Below are positions 25,137 to 36,750 of a stretch of 64,000 nucleotides of DNA, in pieces (position 1 is the first letter of the stretch; each line of letters opens with the position of its first letter). The notes under the pieces were generated by a model, which was not told the DNA's origin, did no database searches, and saw only the letters and a program-made list of their open reading frames with translations. The DNA comes from Todiramphus chloris collaris (taxonomy: Eukaryota; Chordata; Aves; Coraciiformes; Alcedinidae): contig JANVCC010000030.1 of assembly GCA_025345505.1 (NCBI GenBank), forward strand, positions 5,253,532-5,317,531. The letters run 5' to 3'. Made by a program: the position numbers and the translations under genes.

Positions 25137-25728
25137 TCTGAGGTATAAAAAAACAAACAGTAAAATAAATAAAAAATTATCAGTGAAACTTTACAGATTC
25201 TATGCATCAGAACTTACATTTTTGAATCTAGTCTCCTCAAAGGATTGAGGCAATCAGGAGATATATTTAATTTTTTTTGCTTTTTATGTGCTTCCTAAGT
25301 TTTCTCAAATTCTCTCCACAGCTGGTGCGAAACTTATCTGGAAAGCAAAAGGTTTTGAAACAGATATATTAAAGAAGGAGTAGCAGAGATCATTCTTTTA
25401 TTTTTTTCTGGTACAGTCCCTGTCCTGGTTGGAGTGAGAACAGAGCTAATTCTGTTCAGTGATTTTACCTTTCAGCTTAGTTTTTCTAACTAACTGCGCT
25501 GTCTGAAGTTAGCAGCCTGTTCTTACAAGCACTGTCTGCTGCTGGCAGTGATAACACCCCATGGGTAGAGTTACTACCAAGTGTTGGTGCACAGACAAAG
25601 GCCACTGCTGGATCTTGTGTGCCATGGTTGGGGCTGCAGAAAGTGAAAGGCTGCACCTGCAGGGGGGAGCAGACAGGACAGGTGTCCCTGACCAGTGAGG
25701 GATTCCAGCCCATATTCATCATATTCGG

Positions 25729-25735
25729 TATAAAA
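25729..25735 (+). promoter_or_regulatory. TATA box of the solo LTR
   Basis: TATAAAA sits in CGGTATAAAACTGAGG, about 308 bases into the LTR. This is the place expected for the U3 core promoter. Transcription, if any survives, would start some 25-35 bases downstream, but activity cannot be judged from sequence. Confidence 0.6.
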
Positions 25736-26075
25736 CTGAGGCATCTGAAGGGTCTGTGGCTCTTCTCCCCTCTTGGCCCGCTTTGCCAGCTTTGCTTGGC
25801 TTGGCTCAGGTACTCTTTCCAGTTCCTTCCTCAGAGCACCCGAGGAGGACTCTGTCTGTTCTGCCTTTGATCCTGGTCTGTGTGTTTCTGAACCCCGTAC
25901 CAGAATCCAGCTCCTGAACACAGCTCCAGTCTGCTGTTGGGCCCAGTCTGGGACTCCCCTGAGTGCCTGCTCCACAGCATCAGTGGTGATGGTGATGTAA
26001 TTACCATCAGGGGGGAGTTGGGTTCCATACTGGTTTTGTATATATTCCATTTTTATTATTATTAATTTCATTTTC

Positions 26076-26081
26076 ATTAAA
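26076..26081 (+). other. Polyadenylation signal of the solo LTR
   Basis: ATTAAA lies in TTTTCATTAAAGCTGTTC, followed by a T/C-rich stretch, about 136 bases before the LTR end. It is the common single-base variant of AATAAA. Its distance from the TATA box implies an R region of roughly 300 bases, which is long. Confidence 0.5.
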
Positions 26082-28137
26082 GCTGTTCTAGTTTCCTTTT
26101 CTAATCACTCAGTCTCTCTCCCTTATCCCCTTTCTCTTCACCTCTGGGGAGGGAGGGGGGTTAACAGAGAATGTCTGTTATAGGTCTAAGGGACAGCCCT
26201 AACCCTAAACTGTGACAGGGCCTTGGGAAACATTGTAGAGTTTCAAATTAGACTGTAGAAGCAACAGTGTCAGCAGGATAGTTTAGCCATGCTGCCCTGG
26301 ATGAAACTCTCTTAAGTGGTAATGTCAATAATAATTTAATTCTGTCTTGTCCAGTGGCTGTTTGGGGTTTTTTGACTTCCTACAACTGAAACTTTTACTT
26401 TTTGATATTCAAGGGCCATTAATGCAGTGAAGTTGACTATTTCTCTTTTTGAATCACACAAAGTATAAACACTGTTTTTTATTCTAGTTCTCAATAGCTT
26501 CTGCTTTTACTGAAAAAAAACAGGAAAAAAAAAAATCATGCTTTTTTATTGACTGATACTTGAGTGTTTTACAATGGCAGTAGAGAAAAAAATCAACAGC
26601 CATTTTTCAGGTGGACATTTTGTGTGGGACTACCTTTCATCACACAGTTTGTATTTAAGCAGAAGATGACTTTGCTGTGCTTTGATCTAGAGTTGTGTCA
26701 CAACTACTCAGCTCTGGGAGCCCCTGCAGCAGACACACAGGTCACACAAGTAGGAAGGGGAAGGTGATGGAAAAGAGGCATCTTGAGAAGCAGGTTTTGC
26801 TGTATGGGATGCTGGCAATGCAGACCACGTATGGGGACAATATTGAGACCAGCTGAGAAATGACTTGTATACAACAGTTGTGTATAAATATCCTCACGGA
26901 CAACCTGTGTTCCTTTTTTTAACAATACTAATCTAAAATATGTTGTATTTAAAACACATTAATTTCTGGAAGATCTCTGGTGTTGTAAATGAATGTTTTA
27001 ACAGACGGAAACAAATTATTTCTAATGTCCTGTATGAAATTCCACTTCCTGCACACTGAATTCAGTTGCATATAGGTGTGATTGAGATTTTGAAAAAAGA
27101 CAGTGAGATACAGATAGATGATATTTAATGACTTTGAATAGAAGATAAGCTTACACCTTGGAGAATTATGTAAATTTCTGTTTAAATTTAATTTCACTGC
27201 TGTGCAGTATACAAAGCAATGTATGAAAACCTCTTTGAAAACCTATTAGAAAATATAAAGGTTAAGCAGGTACAACAAATAATATTAACATGAGAGTGGA
27301 GTAACTGATGACAAAGCTGCAGGAATATGTGCAAGGTATTATAACTAAATTAAATTTTTGAGAATTGCAATGCAGGTGGTAAATGCTGCTGTTGGACTCG
27401 GCGTGCTACAGAAAGCTGTTAAGATTCATAAACACATACAACTGTTAATATTTAGAAAAATCTGCCTATCTCAAAACTAGTTGTATGACCAAAACTTGAC
27501 CAGTAAGAGTGGAACTAAATTGGTGGTTTTCTGTCATATTTTGATTTCTCAGGATGTTAAATGGTAAAACCAAACCATTGCTCTAGAAGGTGTCTCGGCG
27601 CTTAATTTCCTTTGAACCAGCCCTTGCTGTTCTGAGTTATACTGGAGATGAGTTTCTGATCTTGAGTTCAGAGTTCCATGTTCTGGTGGAAGCTCACTTA
27701 TGTATCTGTACATCCACTCACCCCATGGTTTTACAACAGCAATCCCGTGCAAGAGATTAAGGCACATTCGTAATTGTTTCTGGAGATGAATTTTAGGGTG
27801 GAATGACATTACTCTTGGTTTCATTCCTGAGACCCAGTCCTGCAGTCCCAGGGCATGAAGCATGTTTGAACTTGTGCCAGACTTAATTACTAAAATATTT
27901 TTCTTTCTGCTTGCCTCTCCTCTTGCCTGTAACATTGTTACGTATTTTCTAGATAGCTGTTGTTTCTGTTGTTTTCCTCTTTTTAACAAAGGAAAAACTT
28001 TGTCACTGAAATTATTTCCGAAGAGAGGGACTGTTTATATTCAGAAGGCAAGCTTTTTAAAAATAGCTTTTCTTGGCTGCTTATAAATCTTTATCATCAC
28101 TAAACTCTAGCAATCAAACAAGGACAGTTAAAACAGT

Positions 28138-28184
28138 AAAACAACAACAAAAAAAAAAACAAAGAAAAAACGAACAAAAAAAAA
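28138..28184 (+). repeat. A-rich low-complexity tract with AAC units
   Basis: AAACAACAACAAAAAAAA continues into A runs broken by single C or G. It is low-complexity sequence with no element recognised upstream. Confidence 0.75.
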
Positions 28185-28823
28185 GGCTCTCCAGAAACCT
28201 CAGTAGCTTTAATGATCTGGTAAAAGACCAAACAAATAGACATAATTATCATAAAAAAACTATTACATAGCTCATCCCTTCTGAATTGTTTATGGGCTAA
28301 AAATTAAAGTACTTAAAATCATCAGCGGTTTCCTTTGCTCTCAGATATTCTCCTTTCCCACTGAGCTCATTGCAGCCATTAAGACTCTTACCCTGAAAAG
28401 GCCTTGGATAATGAAATCCATACTTCTCTCTTACTGGAGCAAAGTGTCTTAGTTCACTGATTTACTGTCTCTGCTTCAGCACCTGATGGCACCAACACTT
28501 GAGTGCACATGTCTGAGTTGTAGGTGTACATCTGTCTGTCTCCAGCTATTCTTCATCATGCCTCAGTCTCTTACTGCCTGTGGTAATAAAGTAGTTTGGG
28601 TTTTATGTGGAAATAACATAGTCTTCTCTGGCACTTCCCCATTTTCAATGTAAAAAATAGTCCTAGGTGAGAAAAACAGTTGCACTAATACACATTTCCA
28701 CCCAGTTTCCCATACCTACACATTAAGTATGTAGCAAACTATACTCATAGAGCAGAGGTGACTTAACATTTTTTTTTTAATGGTTTTGGCAAATGTTTTA
28801 AGGTTTATTTCTTGTTTGCGTGA

Positions 28824-28861
28824 TTTGGGTGTTTGGGGTTGTGTTTTTTTTGGTTTTTTTT
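28824..28861 (+). repeat. T/G-rich low-complexity tract
   Basis: TTTGGGTGTTTGGGGTTG is followed by T8-GG-T8. The composition is like the tracts at 672 and 15124. Confidence 0.7.
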
Positions 28862-30369
28862 ACATAAACCTTTGGCAATCCTCTAAAGCAAAGACCTTTG
28901 CACTTGCTCTTTATTCCTGCGGCATGTGTGCTGTCACAGACAGATGCTTTCACTCAGTTTTAAGGACAGGTTTCTTTCTGCTAGAGTGATTGATTTGACC
29001 TATAAATCAGTTCCCACATAAAATTCACAAGGAACAAGTGATAGGTCATGAAGCAATGAACTGATGTTGAGAATTTGCTTCCTTGCTTGTATTTCTCCCT
29101 CTCTGATTGCAGTTTTAACCCCTTCTCGTGCCCCTCTCTAAAGACTGCACTTCATTTTTATCTCCAAGTGTACTTAGACTAGGGGTGAATGAGCTTAACA
29201 AAGCAAAAGGGGAATAAAGACCAGGCAATACTTGTATGTTTGAAGAGCCTGGTGCTTTTCACTGCCCCTGGGTGGAACCCTACTATAAATAAAATTATTG
29301 TACTCTGTGTATCCTGGCTGCAGACTTTATGCAGAATTTATTGTGAAGAAAACCCTAGGCAGATACAGTAATGAAGCAACGTTTGCTGCTACTAAATTTA
29401 GGAAAGAATAAACAATTGCTGCATTGCATCAGTGAGTTAAAGACAGAGCACTCAAGAAAAACATGAAATACTCCTGTAAGTAAGAATAGATGGCATGTGT
29501 ATTGGTTTAATGTATATCAAAAAGTTATAAGCAAATATAATACACAATTGTTAGGTTTTTAACACAGATAGACTCAGTTACCTGGGGTCATATACATCTG
29601 TTCAAGGACACTGGCACCTACTTGTTCAAAGAGGTTGTAGATGATTACAGGTGTAAGAAAGCTGTAACCCTCTGCAGAGTTTTGTAGGAAGCACAGAATC
29701 CTGGAGAGTTGATGAACAGAAACATTAATTTTGAGAATGATGTCAACTAATGTTGACAAAGAAATTGTTTCACAAAAGAATCTGGTTTTGATATTCTGGT
29801 AAAGAACACATTATTTCCTTGGTGGGTTTAAATGTTCCTTTTTCTTGATATAATTTTTATAAACTACTTTGAAATTTTCCAGAAAGCACTGTAATTTGAC
29901 AGCCCGAGGTGCGGGCACCTAACATGCTGTAAACCCGAGGTCTGGGCTATTGTATCACACAGGCAAGATGTGTTGCCAGATTTCCACCTTCCAGTACCCA
30001 GCTATGTGCTGCTTTTGTTGCTGCTGATGATGATGGGTTTTGAGGGTCTGTTTTCTCTTTCTCTCTCCCTATTCCTTTGTGTCTCTCCTGCCCTGAGAAG
30101 CATTGCATCCTTTTCTTCTCTTTGAGAAGAGCAGCAGGGTAAGGAAAGGGTATCTGAGGCAGAAGGCAGCTCTGCAGAGGAATGAGGGTGCTGGATTATT
30201 ATTATCAAAAGACCTGCAGAGAGAATTCCTGTTAGAGAATGATCAGTGAGATTATGAGCAGATGTGGCATGATGAGTCAGTTGAAGGCTGAGAGCAATGA
30301 CTCAAAAGATCTTTTATATCTCACAAGAATGTCACCTACTCTCAAGCACACACAAGTACCCAAAAGGCC

Positions 30370-30450
30370 AGATAGGAACAGGTTTCCATCTGCACCAGGC
30401 ACTGTACAAATGAATAATCGCTCCATAGAGGAATTTGCAGTATAAATAGA
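30370..30450 (-). repeat. Worn ancient amniote repeat relic
   Basis: Read on the minus strand the stretch gives ATTTGTACAGTGCCTGGTGC, then GATGGAAACCTGTTCCTATC and TGGCCTTTTGGGTACTTG. From memory this follows the order of an old repeat tail common in turtles, crocodiles and birds (TTTGTACAGCACCTAGCACA, then TGGGGTCCTGATC and a GGTGCTAC-like end). Divergence is heavy, and I cannot assign a family name. Confidence 0.45.
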
Positions 30451-32669
30451 CAGGATAATACCTGATGGTTTCCAGATCACAAGTGGCAGAAGATATTACT
30501 GCCATGGTTCAAGGGATGGCAGTTTGTCAGGCTCGCTGGGTGAAGTGAGCAGGTTCTTAGAAGCAAAAAGGTAAGAAAGGGCCCCAACAGTGTGACAAAG
30601 TGAGAGAAGAAGGAGAAAAGGCATTAGATAAGGTGAGAATGTACTTTCTTGCTTCTGGTTGAATAACTTTAAGTAAGTACAAGTGGAAACAGGGAGCTGA
30701 GAGATCCATGTGATCTGTTACCATCACAGTCATGTGAAACCGGGTTGGCAGCAGGAGGCATAGCTGCCTGGAAGAAGAGGAGTTACATTTTACTGCAGCT
30801 TAGTGAAAAGAAGGGAAACAAACAATAATATTGGAAAAATAACATTTTGCTTTCTTTGATATTTCTGAATGTACACGCATCAACACATTTTATCATTACA
30901 TCCTTGTCTCACGTGTGAGTTTCACTGCCTTGACAAGCACAACTTAAGGTTTTTCCTTGTTTATTTGTTTTAAAGAGTGTCAGCTGTAAGACCGAATGCT
31001 ACTCTGAGTTCAAACTTTAGGCGACTGTTATTGTTTTGACTCTCACGGTGGGGAGCTGAAAAGAACTGAGAGGACAAAGTGCTGAAGCTTGAGATGAAAA
31101 GTGTCTACCACAGCAGATATCCAGCCTCTCTGAATTGATTACAAAGGGTACGGTTATGTTCTCTGATTAAGCACTGGAAGGAGATATGAAGTTTAGTTTT
31201 TCTTCTGTTATTCACTCAAATAATAATACCATGTGTTTTCTTATTGGGTAGGATACACTTGTCCACATATCCTGTAAATACATGGAACAGACACTATTAA
31301 CAGTTTGAACAATGGAAAAGGTTGAATGAAGAAACAGGAAAAGAAAAGTTAGGAATTAAATTGGGCCAGTTACCTCAGGTTTGGTTCTAGGAGGAGCTGC
31401 CTTACAAGGCCATGAAGTAAAAGAGCACTGAAGAACTCTTTTAAATGCAGACATGCTAGATGAATCTAAAACCTTTTTTTTCTTTCTATCCTTCCTCTTA
31501 AAAAGAAAAAATCAAAAGACCTTCTGTTGGTAAAAATGTTTCATCTTGTGGTCCAAAGTAGTTTCCTCTGTTAGTCTTCAAGGTTGTTCACAACGCAAAA
31601 TAATTTGAGCTTGCATTGGAATTTACTGGTGCTGTTCGCCTATATGAGATGAGAATTTTGTGTTGGCTGAGATTTATGTGCATTTATATTTACCTTTGGA
31701 TTTTTTTCTAACTTGTGTCAGATATCCCTAAACTGCCGGGTCAGCAAACTTCTAATTGCCTCACAGAACCAAAGAATTAGGTTATAATAACCATCATCCT
31801 TTGCAGATCAGTGAAGAAATTATTGAAAAAGAAAAAATGGACTGGTGTAAATATCAAATCAAAAAGAGTCAAGAATTCCACTAAAACATGAACTGTGCTC
31901 CTGGATTTTGGGCAAGTGTCCTGGAAGCTAAGAGCATAATAACACACTCTTAGGTGAGTTGTGTTCATGTGCTTAGCCAATAACATTTCTTATCATCAAA
32001 AACATTAATTTCTTGAGGTTAAGGGAGTTTTGCTATCATTTTCTGTGGGATTGGTATTCCATCTTTTCACCTGAGAGGTATTCATAGTTTGCATAATGTC
32101 TGACAGCAACTTTCTTCACAATGTGGAGAAAAGAAGGTTAGTGATTATGGAAGATAAATATAGGCAGTAATGATTAGTGAAAATGATTGATAAATGGGGT
32201 GTGGAATGGGAACAAATTTGAGACACAAAAAGGCAGAAACAAATGTTTAAATTTAGAGTTCTGTCCTGAAAAAGTCCCTGCCTGTCAAATATGTGGAAAT
32301 AAATTATGAAAATCTTGGCATTTGATATTTCACCACGACAGCTATGACATTCACGAGATGTATGCTGCTAAGTCATTGCCTACAGCAGGTTTGTACAGTG
32401 TTTGCAGCTTCTCCAGGAAACGGGCAGCACTCTTGAATGTGTTTTAGAGACTAGAGAACACACAAACAGTCCGGTCTGTTTTCGAGGGCAATCTGAAATC
32501 TTGGCTGGTCACATCAAGGAACCTTTTTTGTAACACACGCAGTATGAGTGCCGGTTGTGTCACTTGGGTACATCCAGAGAAAATAGTTTTAGGTAGCTGA
32601 ACATTAATCCCAGAAGCTTAATGGTTTAAAGTCAACAATTTATGTAGGGAACTCCTGAAAAGTGGATCT

Positions 32670-32735
32670 CCATCTCTTGACATCAGTGAGAGAAGTCCTA
32701 TTGATTTCCATGGAGCTGCATTTCATCCACATGCT
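32670..32735 (+). repeat. Possible ancient repeat relic (ATTGATTTCCATGGAG type)
   Basis: GAAGTCCTATTGATTTCCAT followed by GGAGCTGCATTTCATCC resembles the (C)CATTGATTTCAATGGAGCTGCAT block of old sauropsid interspersed repeats. The match is short and could be coincidental. Confidence 0.35.
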
Positions 32736-32919
32736 CCCAGTACTTTAGCATGTCATTCTGTGCTTGAGCTGAGTATTCAGAAAACACCTAAAATATCCCA
32801 TTTTTCTTCTTAAAGCCTTCCCTTTCATAAACACTATAAAGCCAATATGAAGACAAGTTGGCTCCTGATGGACTCGCACCCCAACTCACCATGTTAATAA
32901 TTTTCATTCCTTATTCCCT

Positions 32920-33010
32920 GTATTTCTTTGTCTGTCTACACCAGTCTGTTAATTTTTCTGTGTAGACCAGGAGCTTTGTTTATGTGGTTTGTACAGCACC
33001 TGGCAAAATT
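32920..33010 (+). repeat. Possible ancient repeat relic (TTTGTACAGCACCTGGC type)
   Basis: GTAGACCAGGAGCTTTGTTT, then ATGTGGTTTGTACAGCACC and TGGCAAAATT, parallels the tail block seen inverted at 30370-30450. The known old repeat has an AGCTC-rich stretch followed by TGTGTTTGTACAGCACCTAGC and an ACAATGGGG end. Here the end has decayed or been replaced. Confidence 0.4.
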
Positions 33011-33016
33011 AATTAT

Positions 33017-33103
33017 CTCTCCCCTCCCCTTCCCCCTACCCCCCCAAGAAGAGCTTCTAGAGGCTGTGAGAGTTAAAAACGGGGAGGGGGGAGGGGGAAG
33101 AAG
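33017..33103. repeat. C-rich and G-rich inverted pair
   Basis: A pyrimidine tract (33017-33045; C runs broken by T and A) and a purine tract (33081-33103; GGGGAGGGGGGAGGGGGAAG) lie about 40 bases apart. CTTCCCCCTACCCCCC (33029-33044) is complementary to GGGGGGAGGGGGAAG (33086-33100) apart from one unpaired base. The pair could form a hairpin or, separately, i-motif and G-quadruplex structures. Confidence 0.75.
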
Positions 33104-33147
33104 CAAGCTTTGTCACCTTTTGCAGACAGAAATAGGGAATACCATGA

Positions 33148-33171
33148 TAAAAAAAAAAAAATAAAAAATCC
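33148..33171 (+). repeat. A-rich run
   Basis: GATA is followed by A13, T and A6. It is a simple low-complexity tract next to a TATG/TATA-rich segment (33187-33213). Confidence 0.75.
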
Positions 33172-36100
33172 TTTAACAAGATTAACATATGTATATATTT
33201 ATATGTATGTATGATTTTTCATTAAGACCTTTGAATGTGGAAATAACTAATGAGCTAAAAATAGTATAATCCTTTATTGTAGGGATTCTTTTTCTTTCTT
33301 TGTTTTATAGAAGAAAATAACTAAAAGGTCAAAAAAATTTCAAATGTCTGAAGATTATATTAGATGGATCTTGTAGTTTATTTTATTTTTGAGTTACAAT
33401 ATTTAAATGTCAGGTGTCCCCAGGAGAAATAAATTATTCATTATAATTAGGAAACGCAAGTTTTTAAAAAACATTTATTGGTGACTAAGCAGCATATTCC
33501 GGGAGAACGTCTCTTCTTTTGTACAATAGCTGTGTACCTTGAGAAAATGTTCTAATTAACCTAATTGCAGCTACTGTATTGAACTGTAGGTTGAGATCCA
33601 AAGTGTCATGGCAACTAGCAGAAAGCTCTGCAAGCCACTGCTTTCTCAGTATAGTCTCAAAAATAGCTCTTTATTATAGGAAATAAGGAAGTAAATCTTC
33701 TTAACAAGATAAAGCTTGAACTGAGAAAGAATTTTCCCCTTTGCACTTGGTGGTAAAGCATAAATTAAGCATTTTTTCTTCAATTTAATTAGCATAAGCC
33801 GTCATAATAATGTACCCCACAAGTGTTTGCTTTTCCCATCTAGAGCAAACATCCTGTGCTCACAAGATTTACTGTAAATCATTGAATATTAATTTCTGGG
33901 ATTTTATTGAAGAACATTTTACACATCTTAGAAGAGAGAACAATCATTTTTCTTTCACTTGCAGGAAAGAATTTATTTAATACCATGATTTTAACTAAAA
34001 AGAAATGCTGCTCCCTTTTTTACAATATTGCTAAACTCTGGAGACTGCTGGTAGAGGGAATTTCAGAAAATAGAAAGTGTATTTTAAATATGTCTTGAGT
34101 GCCTGATAGTATTACATCTCTCTGTTCACTGCAACTCATGTAATCTTTCATTTCATTAACAGTTGTAATGCTGATTAGAAAATTGCTCCTGAGTTTAATT
34201 CATAGAAATATATGATTCCCATACAGGCTGAGTAATGATTGTAAAACTGCCATAAATTCAGAAGAAAGCTTTGAATGAGTAAAGACCACAGTTCAAGTCT
34301 AATAAATTATATAAGTGTAAAACATAATGGATTGGAGTCTACTTAGACACTAGTGTTCTGGTAATATCATCAAACAAAGCAAAGGTTTTTACTGTATATG
34401 CTATTTCCCACACATTAGCAATCTTGTCTAATATATGCAGCTTTTCCTCTACATCTTGTTTGTTTGTTTGCTTTTCCCTGAGAAATCTATTTAATGTATA
34501 TTGGACTTAATTTCAACTGCTTACTTATGTCTCTGCTTTCTGGATACCTCAGAATAATGTCCCATCAAATTATAATTTCATGAGCTTTTTATGATATCTG
34601 TCATTAACTGATCTGAGAAACAAATATTTACGAGTTCCATTTAGTTTTCAGAGGCTTGCCTGGGAAATAGGGCAGCTGGGACCAGCCTGCTGCCAGAACC
34701 ACTCCTGCTCTCCAGGAAGTGCTCCTTCCCTTCTTTTCCGCACTGACACCCTGATGGGACATGAGGCTTGACCTTAAATGATTAGTAAAATTTTCCTCTT
34801 CCACTTTTCCATGTATCCCACTTCTCAGTATATCTAATGTTTTTCTTTTCACAGAGAAATGCTTCCTAAAAATATGTCCGTAAGCCATGAGTTTGAGTTG
34901 AGTAGCTAGAAGGTATAGACCTGAAAAAGAAATGTCAAAATGTAGAATCTCTTCTTCTCTCTTCTAAAATCCAGCCCAAATAGGAATTTATGAGAAAAAG
35001 AAACACATAGTCTGCAGTTAACTCTGATACTGGCTTCCTAGGAAACACAAAATGGGACAAACTATAAGTGATTATCCCTTGAATTCTACAAGTATCAATA
35101 GGTCCAGAACCAGAAGGAGGTAATGTCTGTTATTGTGGTAGATTTTGGTTAAAGCAAGGGCCAAATATTGACTTTCTAACTCTGCCATCAGTACACGCAA
35201 ATTTAACTTGTCTGCAGAATTTTGCAGTCATAACAATTTATATTTGGAAATTAAAGATAGTGAGGAGGTAAATCCAACTGAAATACAAATGCAGAAGTGG
35301 TGACCAATGTAACACACTCTCTGATCAAATGCACTTAGGCAGTTAAAGCAGATCCCCAACTGAAAAGTCGCTATAGCTCTCTGATGGTTGGAAAGCTGCA
35401 ACTTATGTTCTGGCTTTTATGAGGTCTGAGATGAATCTCAACAAATCCTCTGTGAATGAAATGAATTGCGGTCTCCAAAGTTCTCTCATTTTGCTCAAAA
35501 TTAAACCAGTTCATATTTCTAAACATCTTTCTTTTGTACCTGAGCATAAATGTTTTCTCTAAAGACTTTCAGGTGTTTAAAAGAATATGTAATTTTATAT
35601 TACCTAAAACCCCTTCCTTAAGGAAAAGACTGTAAGAGGTCTACAGAGATTAAGGATTCAATTTAAAAGTAATCAAATACTCATTTTTTTCCATGAATAT
35701 TTAGACTGGTGACTTGCCAGAAATCATACCTGAATCTGACAAATTCCAGGCTTATTTTACTTCAGTCAAGGACCATCATTTTCTCCTATCTGTGGTCCTG
35801 CATAGGATTTATTTTCATGCTTAGTATAATCTAGGAACATGTCTGCTGCAGCTGCTCTGAGCATGAGCAGAAACAAAAATCTCAGATTCAAGAGCAGCAG
35901 GGTAGTTGATCACGCCCCTGAACCTCTTATTCTCCATTCCTCTGCAGCCCTGAAAAGCAAACATGAATTTTGTAGAGGGATTCACAGAAAAAGACCATCA
36001 TATTGCAAAGCTGATTTTGCAATTTGTCAAATGTAATGTCCTTAAGCCATCTTCAGCTTGTTCTAGTTTGCAACTGGAGGTTTTCCTTCTTTTTATCCTA

Positions 36101-36579
36101 AGACACAGTTTTAAATAACAACAAACTGCATAATGTAACTGGGTGAAATTTGAACTTTATGTATTTTGTAATGCAATGAAAACTTTTCTTTCTTTTTTTT
36201 TTTTTTAATCCCCACCTCCTTTGCCAATGGGGGTTATTAGATCATCAGTGTCTGTGGTGTTCCTACATCCGTTGAAGTATTATTGCATTTTCTCCAGCTG
36301 CCTGGAGCTCTTCTCTTCCTAACAAATGTCAGGAGCTGTTTTGCTAATTCTTCTCCTACATGCCATCCTTCCTCATTTATTTTCCCAGTGACAATGACAT
36401 CTTTTCCAGAGACACTTCTTCCCAAGCTGTCACCTTATTTATTTCTTCCTCTGTCTTGCCTTGAGGAATATGATAAGCATGATGACAGTGCAGAAGGTTT
36501 CTCACATTTGTTTAGATTTGTGTAATCTGGTTGGTAGGGTTATGTGGGTCTGGCCAAAGCAGGTCTCTATGTATGTTCC

Positions 36580-36688
36580 TTTTTTTCTTTTTTTTTTTTT
36601 TTTTGTGTGTTTATGTTTTTGTGGGGTTTTTTTTTTTGTTTGTTTTTTTGGTTTGTTTTTAAATTTTTTCTTTTCTTTAAAAAAAAAG
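36580..36688 (+). repeat. Long T-rich tract with G interruptions
   Basis: More than 100 bases are nearly all T with occasional G, ending in C-T and then an A9 run (TTTCTTTAAAAAAAAAG). Open frames here on both strands translate to Phe- or Lys-rich low-complexity strings and are artefacts of composition. Confidence 0.85.
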
Positions 36689-36750
36689 TAGATATTTTTC
36701 TTAAACATACAGGTAACATAATAATTGAATAAATTTATTTTGTGACTATA

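Larger units (their letters stand above)
19963..25420. other. Unique AT-rich DNA, no gene recognised
   Basis: The stretch contains a G19 tract (20499-20517), a (TA)n run (20885-20903) and a 2 x 12-bp perfect tandem duplication (25113-25136). Open frames are all below about 120 codons and unrecognised. The block at 21700-22000 is locally less AT-rich but shows no family motif. I see no promoter, RNA gene or further transposable element. Confidence 0.6.
25421..26217 (+). mobile_element. Solo LTR of an ERVL-type endogenous retrovirus
   Basis: The element begins TGTCCTGGTTGGAGTGAGAA and ends AACTGTGACA, giving TGTC/GACA terminal complementarity and TG...CA ends. It is about 797 bp. The opening, with AGAGCTAATTCTGTTCAG soon after, resembles avian class III (ERVL) LTRs as I remember them. 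A TATA box (25729) and an ATTAAA polyadenylation signal (26076) lie in the expected order on the plus strand. No primer-binding site, gag/pol remnant or second LTR follows, so this is a solo LTR left by LTR-LTR recombination. The flanks (GTCCC and GGGCC) do not form a target-site duplication. A minus-strand frame of about 167 codons across the LTR (25574-26077) is fortuitous. Confidence 0.82.
26218..36750. other. Unique AT-rich DNA with scattered simple repeats, no gene recognised
   Basis: No host gene can be supported. The longest open frame (27549-27989 minus, 146 codons) has no recognisable motif. Low-complexity tracts occur at 28138-28184, 28824-28861, 33017-33103, 33148-33171, 36183-36206 and 36580-36688. 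Worn ancient repeat pieces are noted at 30370-30450, 32670-32735 and 32920-33010. At 29898-29948 two related units (AGCCCGAGGTGCGGGC and AACCCGAGGTCTGGGC) lie 31 bases apart. The block at 33430-33860 is a candidate conserved enhancer with three TAATTA cores. Confidence 0.6.

Noticed and set aside
25574..26077. 167-codon open frame on the minus strand
   Set aside because: It lies wholly inside the plus-strand solo LTR, has no known motif, and is explained by the LTR's higher GC content.
29898..29948. Pair of AGCCCGAGGTGCGGGC / AACCCGAGGTCTGGGC units as a regulatory element
   Set aside because: The two units are similar, but each is too short and no known binding motif or hairpin shared by both could be identified.
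36461..36732. Several Phe-rich or Lys-rich frames
   Set aside because: They are translations of a T-rich tract and its complement. The composition alone keeps the frames open.
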